NCBI RefSeq assembly: GCF_019857205.1
Contig: NZ_JAHWXO010000002.1
Location: 62,001 to 126,000 of the forward strand
Reading direction: 5' to 3'
DNA from: Qipengyuania pacifica
GTDB taxonomy: Bacteria > Pseudomonadota > Alphaproteobacteria > Sphingomonadales > Sphingomonadaceae
Length of the DNA stretch: 64,000 bases
Part shown: positions 1 through 8,962 of the stretch, piece by piece
Numbering within the stretch: the stretch's first letter is position 1
Layout: each line of letters opens with the position of its first letter
Made by a program: the position numbers and the translations under genes
Notes under the pieces: generated by a model
The model's input: only the letters and a program-made list of their open reading frames with translations
Databases searched by the model: none
What the model was told of the DNA's origin: nothing

Positions 1-1549
1 CCCGACCGATTTCGACCGCGACCGCGCCGGGTCGGGTGACGAGGGCAAGCTGTACGATCTTATTTTCAAGCGTGCGACGGCCAGCCAGATGGCCGCCGCC
101 AGCCTGGAACGCACGACCGTCACCATGCGCGATCCCACCGGGCAGCACGAATTGCGCGCCACCGGACAGGTTGTGAAATATCCCGGCTTCCTTGCGGTCT
201 ACCAGGAAGGCCGCGACGATGCGGACGACGATGAGGACGGCCTGCTTCCGACCATATCCAAGGGCGATGCGCCTCTGAAGCGCGGGGTAGAGGCGAACCA
301 GCACTTCACGCAGCCGCCGCCACGCTTTTCCGAAGCCAGCCTGGTCAAGCGGCTCGAGGAACTCGGCATCGGCCGTCCGTCGACTTACGCCAGCACGATC
401 CAAACGCTGCGCGATCGCAACTATGTGCGGATGGAGAAAAACCGGTTCTTCGCAGAGGAATCGGGCCGGCTGCTGACGGCGTTTCTCGAACGGTTCTTCG
501 AACAATACGTCGCCTTCGACTACACCGCTGGCCTGGAGGACGAGCTCGACGTCGTTTCCGACGGCAAGGAAGACTGGAAGAAACTGCTCGAAGCCTTCTG
601 GCGCGATTTCAAGCCCAAGACCGAAGAGGTGATGGACAAGAAGCCTTCGGAAGTGACCGAAGTGCTCGACGGTTTCCTCGCCGATTACCTGTTCCCCGAA
701 CGCGCCGACGGCAAGGATCCGCGACATTGCCCGCTGTGCGAAAGCGAAGGCCGCGAAGGCGGACGGCTGGCGCTGCGCGGTGGCCGCTACGGCGCCTTCG
801 TCGCCTGTGCCAACTATCCGGAATGCAAGTACACGCGCCAGTTCGCCAAGCCCGGCGGCGCGGATGGCGATGACGGTGCTGATGACGGCGTGATGGGCGA
901 AGACCCCGAAACCGGCCTGCCGGTGGAGCGCAAGAGCGGCCGCTTCGGTCCCTATGTCCAGCTGGGCGAGGGCAAGGAAGCGAAACGTGCGAGCATCCCC
1001 AAGGATCTGGACGATTTCGATCTCGAATGGGCGCTCAAGCTGTTGAGCCTGCCGCGCATCGTCGGCGCGCATCCCGAAACCGGGAAGGAAATCGAAGCCG
1101 CGATAGGACGTTACGGCCCGTATCTTCGCCATGATGGCAAGTATGGCAAGCTGTCGTCGACGCAGGAAGTCTTCGATGTCGGCATGAACCGTGCGGTCGA
1201 TATCCTCGCCCAGGCGGCCGATCGCAAAGGCGGCGGTCGCGGCAAGGCCGAACCCATCAAGACGCTGGGCGAACATCCGACCAGTGGCGGCGAAATGAAG
1301 GTCATGCCGGGACGCTATGGCCCCTATGTGACCGATGGCACGACGAATGCGACGATCCCCAAAGACATGAAACCCGAAGACCTGACCGATGCACAGGCGA
1401 TCGAGCTGATCGACGCGCGGGTCGCCAAGGGGCCGGCGAAAAAGAAGAAGGCCGCTCCGAAAAAGAGGGCCCCGGCCAAAAAGAAGGCTGCGCCCAAGAA
1501 AGCTGCTGCGAAGAAAAAGCCGGCGGCCAAGAAAGCGAAGGCAGACTGA
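1..1549 (+). CDS. topA: DNA topoisomerase I, C-terminal part (5' end outside window)
   Basis: Relaxes negatively supercoiled DNA by a type IA single-strand passage reaction. The frame is open from base 2, so the gene enters from outside; about 515 residues are present. The start of the fragment matches the conserved LYDLIFKRATASQM helix that follows the catalytic tyrosine region, so that tyrosine itself lies upstream. Next comes the LVKRLEELGIGRPSTYA segment, then a four-cysteine zinc motif (CPLC...CANYPEC, around bases 727-835). Three C-terminal topoisomerase repeats ending in GRFGPYV/GRYGPYL/GRYGPYV follow, then a lysine-alanine-proline-rich basic tail that probably helps DNA binding. Its stop overlaps the next start as ATGA, implying coupled translation. 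Confidence 0.97.
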   Translation, partial: PTDFDRDRAGSGDEGKLYDLIFKRATASQMAAASLERTTVTMRDPTGQHELRATGQVVKYPGFLAVYQEGRDDADDDEDGLLPTISKGDAPLKRGVEANQHFTQPPPRFSEASLVKRLEELGIGRPSTYASTIQTLRDRNYVRMEKNRFFAEESGRLLTAFLERFFEQYVAFDYTAGLEDELDVVSDGKEDWKKLLEAFWRDFKPKTEEVMDKKPSEVTEVLDGFLADYLFPERADGKDPRHCPLCESEGREGGRLALRGGRYGAFVACANYPECKYTRQFAKPGGADGDDGADDGVMGEDPETGLPVERKSGRFGPYVQLGEGKEAKRASIPKDLDDFDLEWALKLLSLPRIVGAHPETGKEIEAAIGRYGPYLRHDGKYGKLSSTQEVFDVGMNRAVDILAQAADRKGGGRGKAEPIKTLGEHPTSGGEMKVMPGRYGPYVTDGTTNATIPKDMKPEDLTDAQAIELIDARVAKGPAKKKKAAPKKRAPAKKKAAPKKAAAKKKPAAKKAKAD

Positions 1550-1731
1550 TGGCCAAGGAACGTTTTGAACGCCACAAGCAGCCGTGGAACGGCGAGGAAG
1601 CAGGTCAGCTGCGCACCCTTGCCGCCAAGGGCAAGGGGCTGAAGGAGATCGCCAAGGCGCTCAATCGCAGCGAGGAATCGACCAAGGACTTCGCCAAGAA
1701 GAACAAGATCGACATCGCGAAGAAGCGGTAA
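1549..1731 (+). CDS. Small basic helix-turn-helix-like protein (60 aa)
   Basis: The start codon overlaps the topA stop (ATGA), so it is probably translated by coupling. The protein is Lys-rich and contains a W-x3-E-x3-L-x2-L pattern followed by KGLKEIAKALNRSEES, which resembles a Myb/SANT-like or homeodomain-like helix-turn-helix (two helices around residues 18-45). A role in DNA or RNA binding next to topoisomerase is an inference from charge and fold pattern only. No named family is recognised with certainty. Confidence 0.75.
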   Translation: MAKERFERHKQPWNGEEAGQLRTLAAKGKGLKEIAKALNRSEESTKDFAKKNKIDIAKKR

Positions 1732-1810
1732 AACAACCGCCGATCCACTGGCCAAGCGGTCCGGATGCAACTAGCATCTGAGTCCATCCGCGGGCCGTTG
1801 GAGTGAATCT

Positions 1811-2419
1811 TTGTTTCTTCCCATTTTGGCTGCTGCCGCATCGTTCTCCACACCTTCAGTTGACGTAAAGGTTGCGATGGAGATCAACCGCAACTTGCAC
1901 CGATCGGTTGATCGTCAGCGTAAATGGACGGCTGCAGAGATCGAAGTGTTCGCCGATCCGAAGGGCAAGGTACTGACTTGCGAAGTTAGGCGTTTCTTGC
2001 CTCACGAGGACGTGGCCGATGAAATGTGCAGGGTCTTGATCGGGAGCAGGGTTGTACCGGCCAAGAACTTCCAGGGCGAGAAAAGTTACGGTCTGGTCCT
2101 TATGATGGTTGCTGTGGACAACGATGGGGAATCTAACTTAGCATCACGTCTAGGAGGATTGCAGCAAGACGGCATCGTTCTCACCGTGAGCCAACTTCCT
2201 GAATCAATATCCGCGACCCGAATGTTGCTGGACCTAGTAATAGGATTAGATGGCAGAGTTTCACGCTGTGAAGGACACGGAGACGGGCCAGAAGCGTTTC
2301 GCGCGGTGGCTTGCGAACAGGCAAGCGCGAATGGGTTTGATGTGAGGGCCGATGCGAATGGCAATGCCGTGCCCTATGTGCGAAATTTCGAGGTCACCTT
2401 CGAACTTGCCGGCGATTAG
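1811..2419 (+). CDS. Hypothetical secreted protein with TonB-C-like tail, atypical composition
   Basis: This 202-residue protein starts with TTG; the choice rests on a GGAG at 1800-1803 with a 7-base spacer. The N terminus (MFLPILAAAASFSTPS) looks like a short signal peptide. The last 60 residues (SRCEGHGDGPEAF...ACEQASANGFDVRADANGNAVPY) resemble the pattern of sphingomonad TonB C-terminal-like domains, with a cysteine pair flanking the variable loop; an equivalent degenerate half may occupy residues 35-95. Codon use includes many TTA, CTA and AGG codons unlike its neighbours, suggesting weak selection or acquisition. Function is unknown. Confidence 0.65.
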   Translation: MFLPILAAAASFSTPSVDVKVAMEINRNLHRSVDRQRKWTAAEIEVFADPKGKVLTCEVRRFLPHEDVADEMCRVLIGSRVVPAKNFQGEKSYGLVLMMVAVDNDGESNLASRLGGLQQDGIVLTVSQLPESISATRMLLDLVIGLDGRVSRCEGHGDGPEAFRAVACEQASANGFDVRADANGNAVPYVRNFEVTFELAGD

Positions 2420-2616
2420 GCGGCTAGTTCGGGCGGCACCTCTAATCGCCGCAAATATCTGGCAACTCCTGCTCATGCCGCATACTATCCGCTAGCATCG
2501 CAAGCGCGTTTGCGGGCCTCTCTTGGGATTCGACAGTTCGCGGCAGGCCTGACGCGGCAAACGGCGCAGTGCTGTAGAGTAATTGTTGCTCGTTTCTGAC
2601 TATCGCCGCCGTTGCA

Positions 2617-3519
2617 TCAACTCTTCCATTCGAGGCCCATTTCCTCGAACATTTCCTTGTCCTCGCTCCAGCGCTCGTCGGTCTTGACGTGCAGGAACAG
2701 GTGGACCTTCTGGCCCAGCAGTTCGGTGAGTTCTTTGCGCGCCGCCTCGCCGATGGCCTTGATCCGGCTGCCGCCCTTGCCGAGCACGATGGCGCGCTGG
2801 TTGTCGCGCATGACCACGATCTGTTGGTGAATCTCGACGCTGCCATCCTTGCGCTGAATGTACTTTTCCGGTCGCACGGCGGAATCGTAGGGCAGTTCTT
2901 CGTGCAGCTGCTGGTAGAGCTGTTCGCGGGTGATCTCGGTGGCGAGAAGGCGTTCGCTGGCGTCCGACACCTGGTCTTCGGGATACATCCACGGACCTTC
3001 GGGCATCATCGCGGCAAGTGCAGCCTTCATTTCCGGCACCCCGTCGCCGGTCAGCGCCGAAACGAAATAGATGTCGGCAAAATCGATCTTGCCTCCCAGT
3101 TCCTGGGCCAGCGCCAGAAGAGGTTCCTTCTTCGCTGCATCGACCTTGTTGAGGACGAGGATCTTGCGTTCGGGCCGCGAGGCGATCTGTTCGATCAGCG
3201 GTTCCAGTTCGTGGCGGCGCTGCTTGATCGGATCGACCAGCAGCAGGACGGCGTCGGCTGCCTCGGCGCCTTCCCAGGCCGCGCTGACCATCGCGCGGTC
3301 GAGCCGGCGCTTGGGCGCGAAGATACCGGGCGTATCGACCAGGATCATCTGCGTATCGCCGTCCAGCGCGATGCCCATCATCCGCGTCCGCGTGGTCTGC
3401 GCCTTGGCAGAGGTGATCGCGACCTTCTGGCCAACGAGCTGGTTGACCAGCGTGCTCTTGCCCGCGTTGGGCGCGCCTAGGACGGCGACCACACCGCATC
3501 TGGTTTGTTTGTCGCTCAC
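2617..3519 (-). CDS. era: GTPase Era
   Basis: Ribosome-assembly GTPase that binds the 3' end of 16S rRNA and helps mature the 30S subunit. The 300-residue length is standard. The G domain shows G1 GAPNAGKS (15-22), G3 DTPG (62-65) and G4 NKVD (124-127); the C-terminal KH domain contains the VLGKGGSRIKAIG loop. The start is GTG, overlapping the rnc stop as GTGA. It is the last gene of a lepB-rnc-era operon, an order seen in many alphaproteobacteria. Confidence 0.97.
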   Translation of the reverse strand: MSDKQTRCGVVAVLGAPNAGKSTLVNQLVGQKVAITSAKAQTTRTRMMGIALDGDTQMILVDTPGIFAPKRRLDRAMVSAAWEGAEAADAVLLLVDPIKQRRHELEPLIEQIASRPERKILVLNKVDAAKKEPLLALAQELGGKIDFADIYFVSALTGDGVPEMKAALAAMMPEGPWMYPEDQVSDASERLLATEITREQLYQQLHEELPYDSAVRPEKYIQRKDGSVEIHQQIVVMRDNQRAIVLGKGGSRIKAIGEAARKELTELLGQKVHLFLHVKTDERWSEDKEMFEEMGLEWKS

Positions 3520-4187
3520 CCGAACTTCTCCATGAATTCTCTCGCCGCCTGCTTTTCGGCTTCCTGTTTGCTTCCTGCGGTGGCTACCGCTTCACCCACC
3601 TTGTGGACCTTGACGCGCACGGTGAATTTGGCGGCATGATCGGGCCCCGATCGGTCTACCAGTTCATATTCCGGCGGTCGCCGCTGATTGCCCGCTGCCC
3701 ACTCCTGCAGCGCGCTCTTGGGATGTTTGGCTTTGCCAGCCCCGCTCTCGAGCGCCGGGCGCCAGAGTAGGTGAACCATACCGCGTGCCTGGACAAAGCC
3801 GTTGTCGATGAATTCGGCGCCGAGAAGCGCTTCCATCACATCGCCCAGGATGTTGTCGCTGTCACGGCCGCCGTCGCTGCTGGCCTGTTTGGAAATCCGG
3901 ATATGCGGGGCAAGCCCAATGCCGCGCGCGATGGTGGCGCACATTTCGCGGCTGACGATAGCGTTGAGCCGCTGGGCAAGCTTGCCTTCGGGTGCGTCGC
4001 TCTGGGCATAGAGCCAATCCGCAATCGACAGGCCAAGAACGCGGTCGCCAAGGAATTCCAGCCGTTCGTAATCCTGCTTCTCGCCCATGCTGCCATGGGT
4101 CAGCGCGGCAAACCACAGGGCCTCGTCCTTCACGGTGAAGCCAGTCTCTGCAAGCCAGCTGCGGGTTTCGGGCTTGAGCGCGTTCAT
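3516..4187 (-). CDS. rnc: Ribonuclease III
   Basis: Double-strand-specific endoribonuclease that processes rRNA precursors and structured mRNAs. The family signature ERLEFLGDRVL is at residues 41-51, with acidic catalytic residues E44, D48, D116 and E119 in place; a double-stranded-RNA-binding domain fills the last 70 residues. A longer open frame exists upstream, but the start giving MNALKPETRSW overlaps the lepB stop as ATGA and gives the usual length of 223 residues, so it is preferred. It sits between lepB and era with overlapping ends on both sides. Confidence 0.95.
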   Translation of the reverse strand: MNALKPETRSWLAETGFTVKDEALWFAALTHGSMGEKQDYERLEFLGDRVLGLSIADWLYAQSDAPEGKLAQRLNAIVSREMCATIARGIGLAPHIRISKQASSDGGRDSDNILGDVMEALLGAEFIDNGFVQARGMVHLLWRPALESGAGKAKHPKSALQEWAAGNQRRPPEYELVDRSGPDHAAKFTVRVKVHKVGEAVATAGSKQEAEKQAAREFMEKFG

Positions 4188-5080
4188 ATGTCGCTCCCGA
4201 TGCGATTCCAGCGGGCGGCCGTAAACCATGTCCACGGCAGCAGCCATTCGGCGCTTCCGTCCGTGGACCAGAGTACCCGGCTCGCTCGACCGACCAGCAG
4301 ATTTGCATCGACAAATCCGACGCCCCCATCGGGAACGGCAGGAAAGCGGCTGTCGAGGGAATTGTCCCGATTGTCGCCCATCATGAACAGGTGGCCTTCG
4401 GGCACGATGACGGGTTCGGTATTATCGGGATCGATCCGGATAGGCTCGCCATTGCCATCCATAGACAATGCACCTGTGCCGTCCGTGAGGAAACGTGGGC
4501 CGACATCGCCGAAGTCGATGGTCAGATAGCTTTTGCCCGAAGGCAGCGTCTCGCGAAACTGGCGGTAACGACAGAGCGTGCCATCGACGACCACGCCGCC
4601 ATCGCTGCGGCAACCGGTGTTCTCGCTCATCGGGATATCGGCATAACCCGCTTCTTCCTTGGGCAAGGCTTCCCCGTTGAGGATTACGACACCGTCCCGG
4701 ACCGCCACCGTGTCTCCCGGCAGGCCGATCACGCGCTTGACGTAATCGACGCCGGACACCGGGTGTTTGAAAATGGCGACATCGCCGCGTTCGGGCAGTT
4801 TCGCGAAAATCCTTCCTTCGAAAAGCGGTAGGTCAGCCGGAAGAGAATAGCGGGAATATCCGTACGGCCATTTGGCGGCCACCAGATAATCCCCGTTGCG
4901 CAATCCGGGCAGCATCGATTCGGAGGGAATTGTGAAGGGCGAGAATATGAAGCTGCGGAAGATCAGCACTGCGATCACCAGCTTGGCGACAAACCACAGG
5001 AAACTGCCGAGCGATTCCTTTTCTTGCGGCTTGGTGGAGGCATCCAAGGATGCATTCGTATCCAGCGTCGGGTCTGTCAT
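4184..5080 (-). CDS. lepB: Signal peptidase I
   Basis: Membrane-bound serine protease that removes signal peptides from exported proteins. One N-terminal transmembrane helix is near residues 26-45. Box B (IPSESMLPG) holds the catalytic serine S55, box D (DYVKRVIGLPGD) the catalytic lysine K115, and box E (GDNRDNSLDSR) follows. Length 298 residues. First gene of the lepB-rnc-era operon; the divergent pgi starts 70 bases away, so both promoters must lie in that short gap. No strong ribosome-binding site is visible before this ATG. Confidence 0.96.
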   Translation of the reverse strand: MTDPTLDTNASLDASTKPQEKESLGSFLWFVAKLVIAVLIFRSFIFSPFTIPSESMLPGLRNGDYLVAAKWPYGYSRYSLPADLPLFEGRIFAKLPERGDVAIFKHPVSGVDYVKRVIGLPGDTVAVRDGVVILNGEALPKEEAGYADIPMSENTGCRSDGGVVVDGTLCRYRQFRETLPSGKSYLTIDFGDVGPRFLTDGTGALSMDGNGEPIRIDPDNTEPVIVPEGHLFMMGDNRDNSLDSRFPAVPDGGVGFVDANLLVGRASRVLWSTDGSAEWLLPWTWFTAARWNRIGSDI

Positions 5081-5149
5081 GCGGGGTTCTCAATCATCGC
5101 CGAAGTCCCTAGTCGCAGGAGCGCAGCCATTAAAGGATTTTTGCCCGCC

Positions 5150-6703
5150 ATGACGACCGCCGCCGAGCTCTGGGCCCGCCTCGACAATCTGCCTCGCCCT
5201 ACACTTGGCGAATTGTTCAGCACGCAACGCGACGGCGGTGAGGGCGGTAGCGAACCGGGCAATGACGAGCGCGTCGCCAATCTTTCTGGCCGGATCGAAC
5301 TCGACGAAGGCGGAATATTGTTCGACTGGTCGAAGACCCATCTCGACAGTGCCGTGATCTCCGCATTCAAGGATCTGGCAGAAACGATGAACTTCGCCGA
5401 AATGCGCAAGAAGCTTTTCGCGGGGGAGATCGTCAATCCGACGGAAGGTCGCGCCGCCGATCACGGGACACTGCGCGGAACGGGCGACGAGGCCAAGGTC
5501 GAAGAAGCGATGGCGCTGATCGACCGCATGGGCATGCTGGTCGAAGCGATCCATCAGGGCGCATTGGGCGAAATCGAGCACCTCATTCACATCGGCATTG
5601 GCGGCAGTGCCTTAGGCCCTGCGCTCGGGGTGGACGCGCTCTCTCGCGATCTGTCCTATTGCGATGTGCATGTCGTATCCAACATCGATGGCGTCGCGCT
5701 CGAAGAAGCTTTCGCCAGATGCGATCCGGCCAAGACCCTGATTGCTGTCGCCAGCAAGACGTTCACCACCATCGAAACGATGACCAACGCCGAAAGCGCG
5801 CTCAAATGGCTGAGTGACAACGGGGTGTCGGACCCGGGGGGACGCGTCATTGCGCTGACGGCCAATCCGGAAGGCGCCGTAGAATGGGGCGTGGACGAAA
5901 CACGGATCCTTCCCTTCCAGGAAAGCGTCGGCGGGCGCTATTCGATCTGGTCGAGTATCGGATTTCCGATCGCGATGGCTGTGGGGATGGACGATTTTCG
6001 CGCCTTTCTTGCCGGCGCAAAAGCCGTGGACGCGCATTTCCGGGATACCGATATCTCCGACAATCTGGTGGTGCGGGCGGCCTTCGCCGATCTTTACTAT
6101 GCCCGCGTGCGCGGCTGCCAGACCCGCGCAGTATTCGCCTATGACGAACGGCTGGGCCTGTTTCCCGACTATCTCCAGCAGCTCGAAATGGAATCGAATG
6201 GCAAGCGCGTCACTGTAGACATGCAGCCGGTCGACGGCCCGACTGCGCCGATCACCTGGGGCGGGGTTGGCACGGATGCGCAGCACGCGGTATTCCAGTT
6301 GCTGCATCAGGGCACGCATCTGGTTCCGGTCGATTTCATCGCCAGCATTGCGCCGGGGGACGATCTCGACCCTGCACATCACCGTATCCTGCTGATGAAC
6401 TGCTTCGCTCAAGGCGCGGCATTGATGGCGGGCAAGAAGGGCGATGATCCTGCGCGCAATTATCCCGGTGACCGTCCAAGCGCGACGATCCTGTGCGATG
6501 ACCTCGACGCTGCTACGCTCGGTGCACTCATCGCGTTTCACGAACACCGCACATTCGCCAATGCCGTCCTGTTGGGAATCAATCCCTTCGACCAGTTCGG
6601 AGTGGAACTGGGCAAACAGATGGCAAAGGCGATCGAACAGGGTGGCGAACGCTTCGATGCCAGCACCGAAGCGCTTTTGCAGGCAGCGGGCCTTTCGCAA
6701 TGA
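5150..6703 (+). CDS. pgi: Glucose-6-phosphate isomerase
   Basis: Interconverts glucose 6-phosphate and fructose 6-phosphate in glycolysis, gluconeogenesis and the pentose phosphate cycle. The protein has HIGIGGSALGPAL, the SVGGRYSIWSSIGFP signature around the sugar-phosphate site, MESNGKRV, and the second family signature GINPFDQFGVELGK near the C terminus. The start producing MTTAAELWARLD is chosen because the longer frame runs into the lepB promoter region; this gives 517 residues, normal for the bacterial form. The stop overlaps the next start (ATGA). Confidence 0.96.
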   Translation: MTTAAELWARLDNLPRPTLGELFSTQRDGGEGGSEPGNDERVANLSGRIELDEGGILFDWSKTHLDSAVISAFKDLAETMNFAEMRKKLFAGEIVNPTEGRAADHGTLRGTGDEAKVEEAMALIDRMGMLVEAIHQGALGEIEHLIHIGIGGSALGPALGVDALSRDLSYCDVHVVSNIDGVALEEAFARCDPAKTLIAVASKTFTTIETMTNAESALKWLSDNGVSDPGGRVIALTANPEGAVEWGVDETRILPFQESVGGRYSIWSSIGFPIAMAVGMDDFRAFLAGAKAVDAHFRDTDISDNLVVRAAFADLYYARVRGCQTRAVFAYDERLGLFPDYLQQLEMESNGKRVTVDMQPVDGPTAPITWGGVGTDAQHAVFQLLHQGTHLVPVDFIASIAPGDDLDPAHHRILLMNCFAQGAALMAGKKGDDPARNYPGDRPSATILCDDLDAATLGALIAFHEHRTFANAVLLGINPFDQFGVELGKQMAKAIEQGGERFDASTEALLQAAGLSQ

Positions 6704-7572
6704 TCGGGGTCGTTCGCTTCCTGCTGACTGCCGTCGCCCTTGTTTCTACGCCTTTAGCTGCGCAGGAAGAGCACCGAATCCTTTTCATCGGCAACAGCTT
6801 CACCCAGGGCGCCAACTCTGCCGTGCTGAGATATCGTCCCGACAGCGTGAACGATCTCAACGGAGAGGGCGTCGGCGGCATTCCGGCGCTATTCGCCAAA
6901 TTCGCCGAGCAAGCGGATCTCGATTGGGAAGTCAGCCACGAACTGCAGGGCGGAACTACGCTGGGCTTTCATTTGCGCGAGAGGCGCAAACTGATCGATC
7001 ATGCGTGGGACATGGTGGTGATGCAGGAATATTCCGTCCTCAACCCCGAGGATCCGGGGGATGCGACCGATACCGGCAGGGACGCCAGCGCGCTTGCGAA
7101 AATGTTCGAAACCGCCAATCCGAAAGCGCGCGTCTATCTTATGTCGACGTGGAGCAGGGCGGATCAGACCTACAAGCCGGAAGGTCACTGGTACGGACAA
7201 ACCGTAGGGCAGATGGCCATCGATCTGCGCGGCGCCATGGATCGGATCGACAACCAGGCTGAACAGATCGACGGTGTCATCCCGGTAGGCGAGGCGTGGA
7301 ACCGTGCAATTGCCGCAGGCATTGCCGACGACAACCCATATGATGGGCGCGACTACGGCAAGGTCGATCTATGGAGCTACGATCACTACCACGCGAGCGC
7401 CGAAGGCTCGTACCTTGAAGCTCTCGTCGTCTTCGCAACCATTACTGGTTTCGACGTGCGCGAGTTCGGTGCGAACGAACGCGCAGCCCACGAACTGGGC
7501 ATCGAACCGAAGGTGGCAGCGGGCCTTCAGTCCCTGGCGATGGAACAGGTGGAACTTGAAGCTGCGCGCTGA
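6700..7572 (+). CDS. Secreted SGNH/GDSL-hydrolase-like protein
   Basis: A 290-residue protein with a clear signal peptide (residues 1-21, ending LAA) and the block-I motif ILFIGNSFTQG with candidate nucleophile S33. A later WSYDHYHAS-x2-GSYL segment could supply the Asp-His part of the site. The layout resembles the DUF4886/SGNH proteins, which act on esterified sugars or lipids in the periplasm; no substrate can be read from the sequence. It overlaps the pgi stop by ATGA, so it is probably cotranslated with pgi although no functional link is obvious. Confidence 0.8.
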   Translation: MIGVVRFLLTAVALVSTPLAAQEEHRILFIGNSFTQGANSAVLRYRPDSVNDLNGEGVGGIPALFAKFAEQADLDWEVSHELQGGTTLGFHLRERRKLIDHAWDMVVMQEYSVLNPEDPGDATDTGRDASALAKMFETANPKARVYLMSTWSRADQTYKPEGHWYGQTVGQMAIDLRGAMDRIDNQAEQIDGVIPVGEAWNRAIAAGIADDNPYDGRDYGKVDLWSYDHYHASAEGSYLEALVVFATITGFDVREFGANERAAHELGIEPKVAAGLQSLAMEQVELEAAR

Positions 7573-7627
7573 AGCATCGCTGCGGGATTAAGATGACGGC
7601 TATCTCCGGACGTGTTAGACGTCTGGA

Positions 7628-8310
7628 ATGAAGGCATGGTTCGCACGGCGCTATCTCGATCTGTTAGGATCGATATACATTTATAACGAGCATCGCGGAT
7701 ATACCGCACTCGACAGGGTTCTCGAAGCAGTTCGGGCAAAGCATCCTGAGGCTACAGAGCTTATCGCGGCGGTCGAGAAACACCGTGCCGACGAGCGTAA
7801 ACATTATACCATGTTCAAACGATGGTTCGAACTCGGGGGACAATGCCCATCGCGCTGGACCGGATGTTTGGCCATATCGATCGGTTCATCGAAATCACTT
7901 TTGGCTGCACCATCGACAGCCTCGATACCCAAGCCATTATCGCCAGCGACGATCTGTTCGAACGTCTCTGTAGGGTCGTTTCCTTGACGGAAAAGCGCGG
8001 CCTGAAACAGGTCGAAATCCTGCTCGATCATCCCATGGTGAAACAGGACAAGGCTCTCCACCGCATCTTCGAGATCGTCCATGTGGATGAACCCGACCAT
8101 TTCCTGCCCTACGACAAATGGCTTGCCGAAAATGCGCGGCGCATGCCCAATGCGTGGGAGCGAGGGATCGATCGCCTGATCCATTCCGAATTGCTTTTCA
8201 TAAAATTGCCGCTTCTGTTCCTGTGGTTCCGTGCTCCCCGACTGACGGAATGGCGCGACGCGGGGGAAAGTAATCCGCGCCCGACACCACGCTCGCTGGC
8301 CACCGCCTGA
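7628..8310 (+). pseudogene. Ferritin-like protein gene, interrupted by a frameshift
   Basis: Two adjacent open frames read as one protein of about 227 residues. The first part (from ATG 7628) gives YNEHRGYTALDRVLE and VEKHRADERKHYTMF, an E...DExxH pattern typical of ferritin-like helical bundles binding iron. The second part continues as MPIALDRMFGHIDRFIEITFGC. They join if one G is restored in the run of five G at 7835-7839. Either a recent single-base loss inactivated the gene, or it is a homopolymer error in the sequence. Both halves keep good protein character, which favours a very recent change or an artefact. Confidence 0.72.
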
Positions 8311-8326
8311 GAGTTTACAAGCCCGC

Positions 8327-8731
8327 ATGTTCGCTCGTTTCTTCACGCGCCCTGCAGGTCGCATGCTGTTGCGTAACACCGTGGTCAGCACCGGCGTCTT
8401 CCTGCTCGGCCTGGCGGTACTGTGGGTTCTGGTCGAGAAGGCGGGAATGAATGCAGTACTGGCGACCGGGCTGAGCTTCCTCGTTGCCAATAGCATCCAC
8501 TATATTTTCGGCCGAACGTGGATTTTCGCCGGATCGGATCGCAAGCTTTCTACCGGCTATGCGATATTCCTCATGAATGCCATGATCGGTCTGGCAGTGA
8601 CGGTCGGACTGTTCTGGGTGCTGACAGAACTCACCCCGATGAATTATCTGGTAGCGCGCGTAATCGTGTCGGTTTTCGCCGGCCTTGCCGTTTTCGGCCT
8701 CAACGCTTCGATCAATTTCCGTCAGGTCTGA
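8327..8731 (+). CDS. GtrA family membrane protein
   Basis: A 134-residue protein with four predicted transmembrane helices and the GtrA-type motifs (RFFTRPAGRMLLRN start, NSIHYIFGRTWIF between helices 2 and 3, LNASINFRQV at the end). GtrA-like proteins are thought to move polyprenyl-linked sugars across the inner membrane. It starts 16 bases after the frameshifted ferritin-like gene and has no glycosyltransferase directly beside it; a GT with its own GtrA domain lies about 9 kb downstream. Confidence 0.85.
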   Translation: MFARFFTRPAGRMLLRNTVVSTGVFLLGLAVLWVLVEKAGMNAVLATGLSFLVANSIHYIFGRTWIFAGSDRKLSTGYAIFLMNAMIGLAVTVGLFWVLTELTPMNYLVARVIVSVFAGLAVFGLNASINFRQV

Positions 8732-8962
8732 CGCCATTACGAATGCTCGTCCGCGCGAATTGAATTGACTTTTTGCACTGCAGCATCCAGATGACTGCAT
8801 CGAAGCGCGCTAGCCAGCGTGAAGCGGCGATGCCTAAAAGTTCATCGCCCCGGCCGCGCCTCGGTCCATATTTCCAGACTTCCCTTTTCACGCGGGTGGT
8901 TATTCAACCCCGCGACCGCGCGCCGATTTCGGCTGCGCGCCGCATATCGAATGCGAGTAAAC

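Noticed and set aside
8765..8790. TTGACT followed by TTTTTGCACTGCAGCA before the helicase as promoter/PhaR-like box
   Set aside because: No good -10 at the right distance and the motif is too short to assign to a regulator.
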